Shown: in pieces, positions 22,481-36,100 of the stretch | How the letters are laid out: each line of letters begins with the position of its first letter | How positions within the stretch are numbered: the first letter of the stretch is position 1 | Assembly (NCBI GenBank): GCA_961205875.1 | Contig: OY540813.1 | Span: forward strand, 24,151,001-24,215,000 | Direction: 5' to 3' | From: Sialis fuliginosa | Taxonomy: Eukaryota; Arthropoda; Insecta; Megaloptera; Sialidae | DNA length: 64,000 bases | Position numbers and translations under genes: made by a program | The notes under the pieces: generated by a model | What the model saw: only the letters and a program-made list of their open reading frames with translations | Databases searched by the model: none | What the model was told of the DNA's origin: nothing

Positions 22481-23746
22481 AAGGTTAGCCCTTCCTTTAA
22501 ACTATCTGTTAAGCGATCATTTATAAATTTCACGTAAACATCAATAATAATTTTTATTTTATTAAACACGCATAGGTTAGAAACGATACTATTGAATATA
22601 TTAAAGTAATTTTCCATCTAAGAAATAAAACAGAAACTACAAATTAGCAACTTTTTGAAAACTGTTCCCAGCTAGACACATGTACGCCTTATTAGTGTGC
22701 ACCTGGATATAAACTTTACCGCATTTTTTATATACGCAATTTTTAACTAATATTTATATTATATTTTAATCATATCATTTAACTCATATGAAGTATATCT
22801 ATTAACTCAAACAATTTTAACTCATGTTGCTATAAATTTTATAACAAAATATTTTATCAACTTGTGATCACCATAGACTTCTAGCTCGGTTGATGTTTTT
22901 ATTACTTTTTATCAACAAATTCAAAATCCGTTTCGAGTCGATAAAATCAAATCAATCTACGATTATTTCTTATTAGTGGGAATGCTATTAGATTTATTAT
23001 GTGATAATGTTAAGAAAAATTAATTGCAATGTGGAGATTTTGTTATAACGATGCATGAACACAAAGTAAAGAACAAAATAGCCACTTTTATGTCGGACTT
23101 GTCGAAATTGAGTTTTAGTTTTGTTTTTGTTACTGTTTTTGAATATCGCCTTGAAATGCTGATTTTCAAGTGAAAATATAAATATTCCTGGTCACCCACC
23201 TGTGGTCCGCGTGCCATATCTTGTGAATCACTGATCCACACGACATCGTGAGGAAGTTAGCCGCCCAATCAAGTAGTGAACCTGCATTGAACAATCGGAA
23301 CGGCGACAACTCTGCTGGTCAACATGTACCTGCATAACGTAATTCAATATCTGGTGTGATGTATCATATTCATCACTGGGAACGCAAAATTTCAAGTAAA
23401 AATGTTTTTATGCCTTCATGGGAAAATTAATCATGTATATATTAATTATTTATTGTTTAGTTACGTCATTGTTATTGTAGTTTTGAATATAATTGAATGA
23501 ACTTTTATTTTTATTTTTTTTCTAATAATTAATCTTTAAGTGATTAGTAGTCCCGTATTTATGGCATGAGTTTTCAGAGCTGTACAAAAAAATGTACTAA
23601 AGTTCAAATACAATTATTGCTTTTGCCAAAAATTGTCCTTAAATACAAATATTTAAAAAAAATTGTAATTATCTAAGTTCAATTACATTGCCAAAAAATA
23701 TATTTTAAGTACAAATAATACATACAAGAAGTTTTTACATTAATGC
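22481..23746. other. Intergenic DNA, no gene supported
   Basis: Around 23215-23335 the - strand has locally higher G+C and an open stretch. It lacks a convincing acceptor site or family match, so I do not call it an exon. Confidence 0.35.
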
Positions 23747-24287
23747 CAGTGCCGGATTAAGCAAGCGCGGAGCCTGTAGCAAATGTTATAAAGAGGCCCT
23801 TGACAGTGGCGTAACTAAGAAAGGGCGGGTTGACACCCGGGGTGGAAATCGATAGTGTCACCCCCTCAAAAATTAGAAAGTGTAAAAAAAAACTTTTGAA
23901 TAAGCTTTGGTTCATGCCAATCTAATAATTTCTCGCGGAGATATAACTGTTTGAAAATTCGAATTTTTTTTGCTTTTCTTTAATTATCCCTTAATTTTCT
24001 TGAGGAATTAAATAAATTAATAAAACACCACTTTTACAGACAAACTTTTCTCAATTTAAAAAAATTAAAGATCTGAGCTTTAAAAATAGATTTTTCGATA
24101 AAATCGATCGAGATCGGAAACCCTAAAATTAAATTATTAATTACTGTAGATTTGGACACCCCGTATCAACAATTTGACGGTCGGTGGTAAATCCAATAAC
24201 AGATATTTTTTTGCTAAACCCCGGGGCCCCCAGCGACGCGGAGCCCGTAGCATTCGCTACTCCTGCTACATAGCTAATCCGGCACTG
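23747..24287. mobile_element. hAT MITE carrying a second hAT end
   Basis: The ends are CAGTGCCGGATTAAGC and GCTAATCCGGCACTG. The flanks ATTAATGC and ATTAATGT agree at 7 of 8 positions (23739-23746 and 24288-24295). Starting near 23805 is CAGTGGCGTAACTAAG, the terminal motif of another common insect hAT family, with its GGGTTGACACCC context; its far end is not evident. No transposase. Confidence 0.75.
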
Positions 24288-24295
24288 ATTAATGT

Positions 24296-25411
24296 ACTTA
24301 TTAAAGTAATTAAGTATATTTCTAAGTAATAAGAAAATTTCACAATAACTTTTCAATAAATGTTTTTAAGTACAGTTACAAAGTACTTTTTTGAAAAATA
24401 ATTTAAATACAAGTACCTATTTGCATTTGGGAAAGTACTTAAGTACATACACAGCTCTGAATGTTATTTTAAACATGTTTTTAAATTTCACCATGTTGGC
24501 GTTCACAAACCGACAAACAGATAGACTGACAAACAGATGTCATTGAGATAATGGCAATTCGTAATAAATAAAGTACGTTTCTGATTGGACCCTCCTCTTT
24601 ATGAAATTAAATAAATATTTATAAAATTAAAATTTCATTTGAAAATATATTATGCACCTATATTATTATAATAATAATTCCAAACTTTGAAATAAAAAGT
24701 CATAGACTTATGAATTATATTGTCCTACATTACATTACATATTTCAGTGCTTGCCAACCATTTTAGACTTGCGTGACCCTCCTCTCACTTTCCTAAATTG
24801 TACCCCCATATTAGAAAATTGTTTGTAATTTATATAGTTACTGTCATTTCTAACTTAAATGTTGTGACTTTAAATAAATAGCAGTGGCGTGTCAAGTAAT
24901 GTGTAGGTTTTATATTAAAAAATATATATTTGTGGGGAGCACACTTATCAAGTACTCGATGTTTAAAATTTTTAAATGCAACTTAAAAACACGAATAATA
25001 AAAACATAAAGAAGGGTCAGGCAAAACATTTGTTTATAAATAATCTTTGGAAAAATAGTCTTGGGTTATTCGATTTAAAAAATATATATTAAACACTATT
25101 TTTATGTAATGTATGTATCTTTTTCCACCATTATATTTTTGTTCACGTACCCCTCGATGACCGAATCGTACCCCATTTGACCTATTTGGTGGTACAAATT
25201 TATATTTATGATTTGAATTAGATTATAACTAATTCAAACATTTTAAAAATTTTGGTTTTAAGTTTTTTTAAAAGTTCGTAATGAATCTGAGGTAATAGAA
25301 TTCTAGTTTATTTTTAAAACAAACTGCACATATCCACTTTGTTTTGTTTACTGACAATAAATGTGATTTCAAAAATGGCAGAAGATAAAGTACCAGACCT
25401 AATATTTCTTT
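24296..25411. other. Intergenic DNA with degenerate repeat ends
   Basis: At 24747 CAGTGCTTGCCAACCATTTT resembles a hAT end. The phrases TACCCCCATATT and CGTACCCCTCG further on suggest an old copy reaching about 25170, without a clean second end. Not coding. Confidence 0.35.
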
Positions 25412-25641
25412 GTTAAAATTATTTAAAATTGTTACAACTTGGTTGATAGTCATACCACATTCACCCTACTATCCTGACCTTATACTTTTAGATTATTATT
25501 TATTTATTTCTCTCATTACAGAATTCTTTAAATAGCAATAATTACTATTCTTTGGAAAATTGCAAAAAAAAACGAAAAAGAATATAATATAACTTTTGGC
25601 GAATGTTACTTAAAAGATGCCATAGGGTTGTCGAAAAAAGG
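25412..25641 (+). pseudogene. mariner transposase C-terminal relic
   Basis: One frame reads PHSPYYPDLILLDYYLF, the signature that precedes and contains the third catalytic aspartate of mariner transposases (consensus PHPPYSPDLAPSDYHLF). Downstream, LQKKTKKN and GCRKKV match the tail region, but several in-frame stops are present (after EFFK and at least four more before GCRKKV). Only the C-terminal third is recognisable. The upstream catalytic region is missing or decayed. Confidence 0.7.
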
Positions 25642-26979
25642 TATATATGTATTATATTAACAAATTGTGTTGTAACTACTTTTAAAAAATGAGAAATTTA
25701 TAATATTTTTAATTATAGTCAATATTTTAAAATTGATTTACTAAACTTGGTTATATAATACCTTTAATTAATTTGTAATACATAACAAGTTTCTATTATT
25801 AAGCAATATGTTAAGTAGGTATATATGGATATTAAAGTAATTGATATAAAAGTTTTGTTTAATTTAAATATTTAAAAGATATTTAATATACAGATGTTCT
25901 AATTAAATAACCACTATTTGTTTTTAAAATGTTAAGTAAAATTAATTGGTTCTTAAATCACCATGTGCTTAGTGTGAACAGAATATGTGCAAAAATTAAA
26001 CTATTACATATTAAGATAAACCATTTTACATCTATACGTTTATACATCGATAGCAAATTAGCAATTAAATATTTTAATTAAATTAAAATTTCAAGTACCT
26101 ACTTTTATATTTTTTTTTACTTCTCGTATTACATAACACTTTTTAATATACTATTACATTATCGTCAATTTATCAACCACTTTTAATATATGAACCATTC
26201 AGAAATCAAAACGACTAACTGCATTTTTATTTGAAGCCAAAAAATTTGCAGGTAACAAAAATTGGTTTTAATCGTTTTGGTATCTTCACAGCTGATATGT
26301 CAACACTGCAAAACAAACTAGATGACATAAACCAAGATTTGTGTTTTATCCCTAACTGAATTTTGTCCGTTATAGATTACTGAGAGGGGATACATACGCA
26401 CAAGCCAATATCGGCTATGCTTCATTGAGTAAACGTGTTCAAAGTATACCTGGTCTACTGTAATTTAAAACCCATCCCGTGGAAGGGAGGTATTGTGTAT
26501 TTTTTAGCAATAGGGTACCTTGCAGTGGCGTAAAGGTAGCGCTTCATCTTGCAGAGATCTTTTGTGAATTGTGTGCGTGTGTGTGCGTGTGTATGTGTAC
26601 GCACATATATCTTCAGAACAGGATTCAGAATTTGCCCATACTAGATTTTAAAATGATTCTTCTTACATTCAATATAATGAGATTTTTTATCCTTTAAAAT
26701 TCACAGTATTTGAGAAAATTAAGGCTTCATATCGAAACGAGACTTTTTTTGGTTTTGAAACGAATTCAAGACCGAAACGATACCACTTAAATTTTAACCA
26801 GAAGAAACCATATACAATTTTAAACAGACAAGACGATACCAACTTTATTTATTTCGTTGAGAGTCTTGGTTTTAAAATTAATACCTAAATAAAGTAAAAT
26901 ATATTCGTTATATTTCAAAATGTATTTTTTTATTACCTAAGAATAAATAAGATACTTTTCCTTTAGTCGACTCTTTCTC
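25642..26979. other. Intergenic DNA, microsatellite, hAT fragment
   Basis: Holds CAGTGGCGTAAAGG at 26524 (single hAT-type end), a GTGTGTGCGTGT microsatellite at about 26568-26605, and a degenerate run of ACGAGAC motifs at 26730-26880. No gene. Confidence 0.4.
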
Positions 26980-26982
26980 TTA

Positions 26983-27230
26983 CGTCCAGTATTATCAAGT
27001 TTAACTAAATGCTCCTTTAACCAACTGTCATATTATTAACAGAATCAAGCATAATATATTTAATCAAATGGGTTTTTAATTTTCTACACTATGTTTTTAC
27101 AATGCATATTATGTACATTTTTAATTGAGAGCCTTAATATTGATCTAAATCACGTTTGTAATATTCAAAATTTAGGTTAAAGGAGCATTTAGCGCTAAAG
27201 GAGCTTTAAATTGGTTGATAATATCGGGAA
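26983..27230. mobile_element. PIF/Harbinger-like MITE, copy 1
   Basis: TTA flanks both sides (26980-26982 and 27231-27233). The left end CGTCCAGTATTATCAAG and the reverse complement of the right end TTCCCGATATTATCAACC are related. Internal inverted phrases are AAATGCTCCTTTAACC and GGTTAAAGGAGCATTT. Copy 2, in inverse order, is at 53798-54046. Confidence 0.65.
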
Positions 27231-28302
27231 TTATTAGTCTCGATCTTGTCTCGGACTTATTCACGTGTATGAGACAAAACCAGTTTTTTTTATGAGACGA
27301 GACGGCTTTAGTTTTCTCGAAATTAGGTCATTACGAGACTTACCTTAACCCATTTTTTGAATAAATATTTATTTATTTTTGATCAAAATTAACAGCATTT
27401 GCATTATAAAAATATATGTCATAAATAAAAAAAAGTAGGTAATGAAAAAATCAGGCGATCGACGCAATAAAAGGAATAATTATTCACAGATTTATACAAA
27501 AATTAATTAACTATAACTTAAAATATTTGCTGTAAAATCTTTTTAAAATTAATTAGGCAGGTGTTCTTGATGCACAAAAGGGTTGTAAAAACAAAAAGTT
27601 TCATCGATGTATAACAAACATTTATACACAAACCTGAGGGTTAAGTAATTTATAGTTTCAGAGTCATATGTCATATGTCATCCAATACTGTGACTATTTT
27701 TGATAATTATTGAGGCCTGTTACTGTGTTACTTTTAAACTTAATTTAATGAGAAACTATTTAAAATATTTAAAATTTCTATAAATTATCTAAAATCTATT
27801 AAAATATTCTTTCCTATGTCTTTAGGATGCAGGAAATTTCAATGCGGGGTAAAAAAACAACAGTTAAGGCAATTTCCAGTATTTCATGTAATTTTTACAT
27901 ACGCTGGACACTTATGCAACCAGATTTTCATAAATGATTATATTAATGCATATTGATGATGATATGATTTAAAAACTGTCTTTAAAGCTTGTATTACACT
28001 TTTTAAAGTACTTAAAATTAGTCAAAATATTCTTGATGGTCTTAAAACGTTTTACACCTATCAATTTATTCAACAATTCCTTTGTCTTAATCAGCAATAC
28101 CAATTTAGATAAATTTTAAAGAATAATAAAATCAATAAAATAGAATAACAAAACCTTTATTCAACTCTTTCCTGGATGAAGAAAAAAATGCGCAAAATAA
28201 TATGTATCAACTAAAACAAAATTATACAAATCAGCACAAATATGACAGTTATCTTGTAATGTTAAAATTTCAGTTGGTTAACGTTAAGATACCATCAAAA
28301 AG

Positions 28303-28338
28303 TTGATGGAAAAATAGAACATGTTCTATTTTCATCAA
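28303..28338. repeat. Short palindrome
   Basis: TTGATG and AAAATAGAACATG are mirrored by CATGTTCTATTTT and CATCAA, with one extra GA on the left side. No terminal duplication was seen. Confidence 0.6.
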
Positions 28339-29339
28339 GATATACGTAAAATTAATAAGTATAAATGCGACTTTCATTCGTCAATTTTAAATCTTGTGTA
28401 AGTACTTAAAATTGGTGGAAAAATTGACAAATGTAATACTACAGGCATAAGATAAGATATCATATTAAAATGTTGATACTATAAAATACACTTGCGTGTA
28501 TATGTCGTTGCCTATATTAGAGACTCGTATGCGAATTCAATCATTTATTAAAAATCTATACAATATTAAAAAAAACAACGAAAATTTATGAAAGCTATAT
28601 TTCCCCGACCTCATGTCGTAAAGTAGACAGTTATGGTATGTTTTGACTTGAGTATTTTACTCCCTACGAATCGAATGAGTTGAGCGCACCGAATAATATT
28701 CGGCGAATACTCAGAACAAAAAAACATTGTGTTTTCCACGTTCGTTGTTCTTGCCCTGTTCCCACAATTGTCTGAAATTTAAAATTGATTTGAGTGTGAC
28801 AACAATTTCTTTTTTTAGTATTATATAAATTGACAAGAAATAAAAATAAAAAAACATCTTCCAAGTAAATGCACAGTGCTTTCTTGTGATAAATTCACCA
28901 AAGTTAGTTAATTATTGAACAATTTAAATAAAAACCGATAAAGTGTCAGATAAATTGCCTGGCATTGGTTAACTATTTAATGTTTATACAATTTTACTAA
29001 AAAATATTAGTTTGACATTTTTCTTAAGACGCACCTGATTATTTTTTCGTAGGTATATTTTCAATTTTTTGTCAATTTCAATCTAAATCTTTTATGCAAA
29101 CGTCAAAATGAAATTTAAAACGTCGAAATGGTATTTAAAACGTCAAAATGACATTTAATATGTCAAAGTAAATATCAATTAAAAAAAAAAACACGACTTT
29201 AAAGCAAATTGAAATAAATCTTTGTAAGGGAATATTTTACAACAAATATTATAGACCTGTATTATAGGAATTTGAATGCTGTACAAAAAAGATTCTATAA
29301 AATTTTCACGTAACATGTGTCGTTCTTGAGATATCTTGA

Positions 29340-29530
29340 AAAAAACTATTTTGGTATGTCACCCCTCTCTTCACCCTTACACACGATTTTGATGATTTTG
29401 GGGACCGTTCTCATGCCAGACCCAACCAACCAACCAAGTTTCATTAATACCGGTTCAGTGGTGTATGACTTATGAGTGTGACAAGGATTCAGGGGACAGG
29501 CAGACACGGAACGAAAAGTGTTTGTCTTGA
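29340..29530. mobile_element. LINE-like 3' tail remnant
   Basis: The order of phrases matches untranslated tails of RTE-type LINEs in insects: CCCTCTCTTCACCC, then CATGCCAGACCC, AAGTTTCATTAATACCGGTT and GGACAGGCAGACA. There is no coding part, so the assignment is tentative. Confidence 0.35.
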
Positions 29531-30289
29531 CCTGAAACGGAAAGAAAAATTTGAAATCGGAGAACAATTTTTTTGTCTCATTCCAAAACGATCACAAAAC
29601 TTCTCGTATCTTTGATATTGCGAGGAAGCAATATAATGAAACTGTTTTCCCATGTGTCATTTTTATTTAGTAAAAGGTATTTTTCATATCACCTAGTAAA
29701 ATTAAACAAATTACTCTGTTTTATTCCATTTAATTATATATGTAATCAATCTTGATCTTTTATGATTTACTGACAAGCTTTTGAAAATGTATTTTCTGTT
29801 TGTTCGAAGTATAATATCTTGTAGTTGTGCCTTTTTGGAATTATAGATATCTTTCTCTTCTCGTTCAGAAGCTAACAATTTTTGTGTGTTATAAAAATGT
29901 AAAATAAGTTTTTATTTCGAAATATCGGGAAATTTCTATTTTATCTTTACATTTATATTATATTTGCGTATGTATGTACTACTATGTACCAAGTGTTTAA
30001 TCAACCTTGACAATTATAACTTTAATTAGTTTCTTTTTCTCTTATAAATTGTCATTAGTCATTAATTCTTACGTTTATTATATGTTTGCATTGCTACCGG
30101 GTTAATTTAAATATAGGTTTATAATAATAACTCATATAAACTTGTTTATCTTGGATTTTGCCCCATGTAGAACATCTTTCAGATCATCTAAGTTACACTA
30201 TATATTGTCCTCAGTGCTAGATCCACCATTTTGTAAACAATTCAGTCAGTCTTGACTGAATCTCGTGCAATCCTCATGACTTGTTTATA

Positions 30290-30402
30290 CAAAACAGCAA
30301 CATTTTTTTGGACAAAATAACAACAAATCCTCTACATTATTTTATACGACGTGTTTTAAAAAAGGTCGTATGCTGTTTTGTCTTTTTGGTCCTAACGCGG
30401 CA
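30290..30402. mobile_element. Partial copy of the 10246 MITE
   Basis: It contains CAAAACAGCAAC on the left and GTATGCTGTTTTGTCTTTTT, then GGTCCTAACGCGGCATTA, on the right, as in the element at 10246-10384. The left terminus is lost. Confidence 0.55.
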
Positions 30403-30474
30403 TTATACTTTAGAAATCGACCAACCCAATCTAAAAAATTGAAAGCTTTTATTAATATATACATATGTATATAC

Positions 30475-32280
30475 ATATATGAGCATTTCCAGTAGTTTTT
30501 TAAAAAACAGGGCGCACGTATGTCACCGATTTTGCTCCCAATTTTTTTTCTCAAAGTACATATCAAAAAAACATGTTTCCCAAAATCTTTTTCCCCCGCC
30601 CCCTTTTTTGGCCGAATTACGATTTTTTAAACTTTTGAAATCGAGCGAAATTAGACTTTTTTCGAAAGTACCTTATTTTTCAAAATGTCCCTTATTATGC
30701 ATGTTATAGGGCTCATTTTCTTCGTTTTTTGTTGATCTTTCATTTGAAATCGGTTTCAGAGCCGAATATTCAATTTTGGCCGAATGCGGTACCAAAACAT
30801 TAAGTTTGATTTTTTGTAAAAATAGTCGATTTTGAAATTGCCGCCAAATATTTTGGTTTCAACCAAAATACTTCCAATAAAGGTCATTTTATTCTATTTT
30901 TTATGTAGTATCCAAATATTTATAGATTTTTTAATTTGGTCAAAAACTTTTAAAGTTACACTTGTTTTAAGATGTCTTATTTTTCAAAAAGCGCTATATT
31001 CACACCATTAAAACTTTTTTCTCTATACTCCAAATTGCACCAAATTTTGGCAAAAGTTTCCTTTATTTATCCTTAAAACAACCCTCAAAAAACATTTTTT
31101 CATATTGAGCTCCTAAGTGAAATATAATTTTTATAAAACACCTAATTACTCGTGTATTAAAGATAAGAATTTACAGGAATTTTCAGTGTTTCTGAAATAT
31201 CGGGGCTCCTGATAATCGAATAAAAAATATACCACTTAATTCGTTATGAAATTCCCTACAAATCTACATAAGTTAAATTTTTTTAGATTCATTACAAAAC
31301 CTAAAAATAAATAAAAAGTTTGTACATCGATTCCTAATTTATTTAATAACAACTTTAAATGTAATAGTGGCTCATAACTTTGTTGTTTAATAGGTATGTA
31401 CTCATTTCTAAGACTGGCTCGCTTGCGCTCGCTCGGTTTTTATTTTTTTATAGGTTTTGTAATGAATCTAAAAAAATTTAACTTATGTAGATTTGTAGGG
31501 AATTTCATAACGAATTAAGTGGTATATTTTTTATTCGATTATCAGGAGCCCCGATATTTCAGAAACACTGAAAATTCCTGTAAATTCTTATCTTTAATAC
31601 ACGAGTAATTAGGTGTTTTATAAAAATTATATCTCACTTAGGAGCTCAATATGAAAAAATGTTTTTTGAGGGTTGTTTTAAGGATAAATAAAGGAAACTT
31701 TTGCCAAAATTTGGTGCAATTTGGAGTATAGAGAAAAAAGTTTTAATGGTGTGAATATAGCGCTTTTTGAAAAATAAGACATCTTAAAACAAGTGTAACT
31801 TTAAAAGTTTTTGACCAAATTAAAAAAATCTATAAATATTTGGATACTACATAAAAAATAGAATAAAATGACCTTTATTGGAAGTATTTTGGTTGAAACC
31901 AAAATATTTGGCGGCAATTTCAAAATCGACTATTTTTACAAAAAATCAAACTTAATGTTTTGGTACCGCATTCGGCCAAAATTGAATATTCGGCTCTGAA
32001 ACCGATTTCAAATGAAAGATCAACAAAAAACGAAGAAAATGAGCCCTATAACATGCATAATAAGGGACATTTTGAAAAATAAGGTACTTTCGAAAAAAGT
32101 CTAATTTCGCTCGATTTCAAAAGTTTAAAAAATCGTAATTCGGCCAAAAAAGGGGGCGGGGGGAAAAGATTTTGGGAAACATGTTTTTTTGATATATACC
32201 TTGAGAAAAAAAATTGGGAGCAAAATCGGTGACATACGTGCGGCCTGTTTTTTAAAAAACTACTGGAAATGCTCATATAT
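30475..32280. repeat. Giant palindrome, 844-bp arms
   Basis: The arms 30475-31318 and 31437-32280 are nearly identical in inverse orientation around a 118-bp spacer. Two matching 76-codon open frames (30479-30709 + and 32046-32276 -) differ at only two residues, which shows how similar the arms are. The ends read ATATATGAGCATTTCC and its complement and abut TA-rich flanks, which fits insertion into a TA target. I see no transposase motif. It may be a foldback element or two inverted copies of one element. Confidence 0.9.
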
Positions 32281-32414
32281 ATATATAGAATAGATACTTC
32301 TAGGAATTTTTAAATATGATATAAAAAATAAATTAGTTAAGACTTCTGAAAATTTATTTTATTAGTTAGAGATTGACACCAGATTGACTCGGATAATAAA
32401 TGCAATAATATATA

Positions 32415-33178
32415 CAGTACCGGCTTTAGGGGGGGGGGGGGACCAGGGCGACCGCCCGGGGCGTCAGGGCAGGTGGGGCGGCGCACAATTGAGCATAAGT
32501 CACTTTTTTGGTTCAAATCAGTGTACAGGCTGTAATTTGTGAGTAAACTTTTTTTTATCTTTAAATTTTTTGTCGATCAGTTAAACTTGATTTAGCAAAA
32601 AATATAGCTAAATATAAACAATGTTAATTTGTAAAAAATCGATTATTTGATAGCTGCTAACTAATAAATACTTATTCAGCAACCCAGAAAACCTTTAATA
32701 AGGTATTAGCTGAGATACTAACTAATCAACTTATTTGTTAATTTATCAATTTTAATTTGTTCATAATAGGGGAAGGAGGTCTCGACAGTCTTAGGGCATT
32801 TAATAGTCTTAAAGTTGTAAAGTTGTAAAGATGTAAGCTATATTTAAAAAAAAAGTTTGAGTCTGTAGGATCCGGCCAAGCTGAGATATGAATTATTCAA
32901 TTTATTTGTTAATTTATCAATTTTAATTTGTTCATAATAGGGGAAGGAGGTCTCGGCGGCCTTAGGGCATTTGATAGTCTTAAAGTTAATGGTGTAAGCT
33001 ATATTTAAAAAAAAAGTTTGAGTCTGTAGGATCGCGCCAAGCTGAGATATGAATTATTCAACTTATTTGTTAATTTATAAATTGACATTTTCGGTGATTT
33101 TTTAACATTTTTTTAGGGGGAGAAAGGGCGGAAATATAAATCTCGCCCAGGGCGTCAGATTTGCTAAGGCCGACACTG
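32415..33178. mobile_element. hAT element with internal tandem duplication
   Basis: It begins CAGTACCGGCTTTAG and ends CTAAGGCCGACACTG. AATATATA is duplicated exactly on both sides (32407-32414 and 33179-33186). A 161-171-bp internal block (32731-32901 and 32902-33062) is tandemly repeated with small differences, and both copies hold AAGTTTGAGTCTGTAGGAT. Near both ends are G-rich blocks with GGGCGTCAG. Non-coding, 764 bp. Confidence 0.8.
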
Positions 33179-33186
33179 AATATATA

Positions 33187-36100
33187 TTTACCAACAACAT
33201 AGATACTAATTATTTTAGAAGACAACAAAAAATTGTTTTTCATTTCGATTCAAAGATTTTTCAAATTATATTTTTGTAGTATAGGTACATGATTGTGTAA
33301 TATTACGTAGCAAAAATTAAAAATAAACAACTAATACAAACAAATAAAAACATTAATTTATTGATATTGACTTTGACGTTATAACACGTCTATTATTAAT
33401 TTTTAATTTGTTCACCACCATTAAAAATATGTTTACTTTAACTAAATTCTGTTATTAGCAAAGTTTTACATTTTATATATCGGTATATTTCAGTTTTTAA
33501 ATTAATTATATTTTTTATATGAAAAATAAATTATTATTATGTTATTTAATTAATATCAGTACGTAAAATTCACTAAAAAAACGTACTGCATAATAATGAG
33601 GCCAACAGTGTACTACTTGTAATACTTATTTTTAAACATAAGTAAAAAAACTTTTGTTATTAAATTAATAACATACATTAATAGAATTTCCAAAAATAAT
33701 TTATATAAAGAATATTTAAATTAGGACTGCATGCCGAGACGAGAATTTCCTTGGTCTCAAAACGAGATTGAAACCGAGATGAGAGTGCCTTTAATTTGAA
33801 CGAGAAGAGACCGAGACGATATTATAGTAGACATATGTATATTTTGCTCGGTAAACCGAAATTTTCCAGTTGGACATTTTTTACCGAGAAAATATCTTTA
33901 TTTTTTTCTACAAAAGTTTGTAAAAAAATTCTTGTAAGTACTTTATCATAACCCAAAGATATTGTGGTAATAATTGGCAAAAACATATACATTTTTCTAA
34001 TCCAAAAAAATGTCCATAGTAAAATTTAATATTCAGTATACAAAATTGTCTAACATTTTTCTATTACATCTAAAAATACATAAAGTAAATACAGTAGCTC
34101 CCCACTTGTATGACTGCAGTCCCCACGTTATACTTTCTCTGAAATAGAACTGCTGTAGCATACTAAAACAATTATTTTATACCAGTATGTAGGCCACCAT
34201 CATTCACTACCAGTCTTTGTGTTGATAGTACTCGTCTCTGTTATGCAATTGCGTGTATTATTTAATAATAATTTCAATCATTGACCGCTGTACATGGTAC
34301 TACAAACCAAATATATGTATGTATATTATTTAAGGTACGATCAAGGTATATAAAAACAAGGTAGTCTCATCAGCTCCTTGATCAATCAGCGTTGGCGCGG
34401 GAATTGACGTTACTACGAAGACATATTCAAATGTTATAAATGTATAATAGAATATCAATTACAAAAAATTAATTAAGTCTTGTTTTCGTATTTTTTGATA
34501 TTTTAACAACACATACAATCAAAGAAGTACAAATTTGACATTGCAAAATTATAAAAAGTTGTCAGAATCACCGAACGTATAGTCAACTTAAGAATAGTAA
34601 AAATGACAAATTGTCTGTTACAACTTGTTGTTGAATTTTTACTTATTTGATTGTATGCGTTTTTACTGTCAAAAAAAATTACGTCGTTGGTAATGAATTA
34701 ATATGGAGTGACAACGAAGCACATAATTACTATTTTATAGTTGTATGAATAATATAATATAAAATTGATTTTATTGTATTTTCGCGAACCATTTATTTTG
34801 GTTTTAATTTATATACAACTTTTACTCAATCAATTAACGATAAAATAATGCGGTAATAAAGAAGTAAATTATAATTACATCTGAACAGTTTTCTGATAAA
34901 ATGACTATGGTATTTAAAAAAAATTGTAATATACAGGGTGTCAAAAAAAAAATTTTCTAATAAAGTCATGAAAGGATCTTGTAAGAAATTTATTCAAGTT
35001 TTTAAAACTGCCCTTAAATTTACTGTTTAATCATTAGTTACTGATATATTGATGATCGAAGACAAAAGAATCATTTTTCATTTAAAGTCAGATATGTCGG
35101 CAAAAAAAAATTGAGAGGAACCAAAAAAAAACAAATTAAATAATAAACAAGTTAACTGACCAATGCATTGGTTTAACTGAAAAAAAAATTGCCGAACCCG
35201 CGACCCTTAAAAAAATTGGAAAATTGTTGTGTCCCACTATTTTTTATGATTGCGCGATAACCGTAACTCAAAAAAATTATGCTAAAAATCTCAAAACTAG
35301 AAACTTGAAGCTTTAAAATGCTTTTTTTTAAATTTTGATACGACCATTTTTTACAGAGATACAGCTCTTCAAAAAACCTTAAAAAAGTTGTAATTGTTTG
35401 TTCCTTTAATTTTGTGGATAAGTGTACATATATAATCCAACCCTCCGTCAAAAGTATTTTTCCAGCCCTGGTTTGAATCCTTAAACTTTAGAGCCTACTC
35501 AAACTTCACCTTGATATCTACCTGGTTTAATTATGACATAAAAAATGGAATGCATATAATAAATGTACGAGTAAATACCACACATATTTTAAGAATTAGA
35601 TAGATTGTAAACATGCTTGTAAGAAAGTGTGATTGCACATTTAATTGTTTTCTTTCCAAGGTTATATCTAATAGATCTTCTGTATCACTTTAATAGTTTT
35701 TTTATGAAGAATAATGTACTATCTATGTACTATATTATACTAGATATACTCGTATAATTTCAATATGATATTTATCGGAAAAAATGACGAAAAGTGAGTA
35801 CCATGGTACCATTATACAATTTATATATATATGTCGACAATTTCGTGTCTTGATTTAACAGATCATTATCTATTTAATCAAGACTCGAAAGATGGTTACT
35901 TTTAAAAAAAAATTGGCCAAATTTACATTTTTGTAAAAAAAATTAAATATTTTTTTTGTTTCCCTTTCTTAAATAAAAAAATCTTCTTTTTAATGTGACC
36001 AAAAGTTTGTTTGCATTTCGGACCTCAAAATGTTTAATATACTAATTTGGTCTTATATAAGACCGGCCCTGGTTTCCTCATTAACCTTGACATCATCTTA

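Larger units (their letters stand above)
27234..30289. other. Intergenic DNA, no gene
   Basis: Degenerate GAGACGAGAC motifs lie at 27238-27345. A near-perfect palindrome of about 36 bp lies at 28303-28338. A block at 29340-29530, with TTCATTAATACCGGTTCAG, reads like the 3' tail of an RTE-type LINE. No coding sequence was found. Confidence 0.4.

Noticed and set aside
23215-23335. A possible - strand exon ending at CACAG|GTGGGT
   Set aside because: The donor is acceptable and one frame is open, but there is no good acceptor, no known family and no partner exon.
30479-32276. Two 76-codon open frames on opposite strands as paired genes
   Set aside because: They are the same stretch seen in both arms of the palindrome and have A+T-driven composition.
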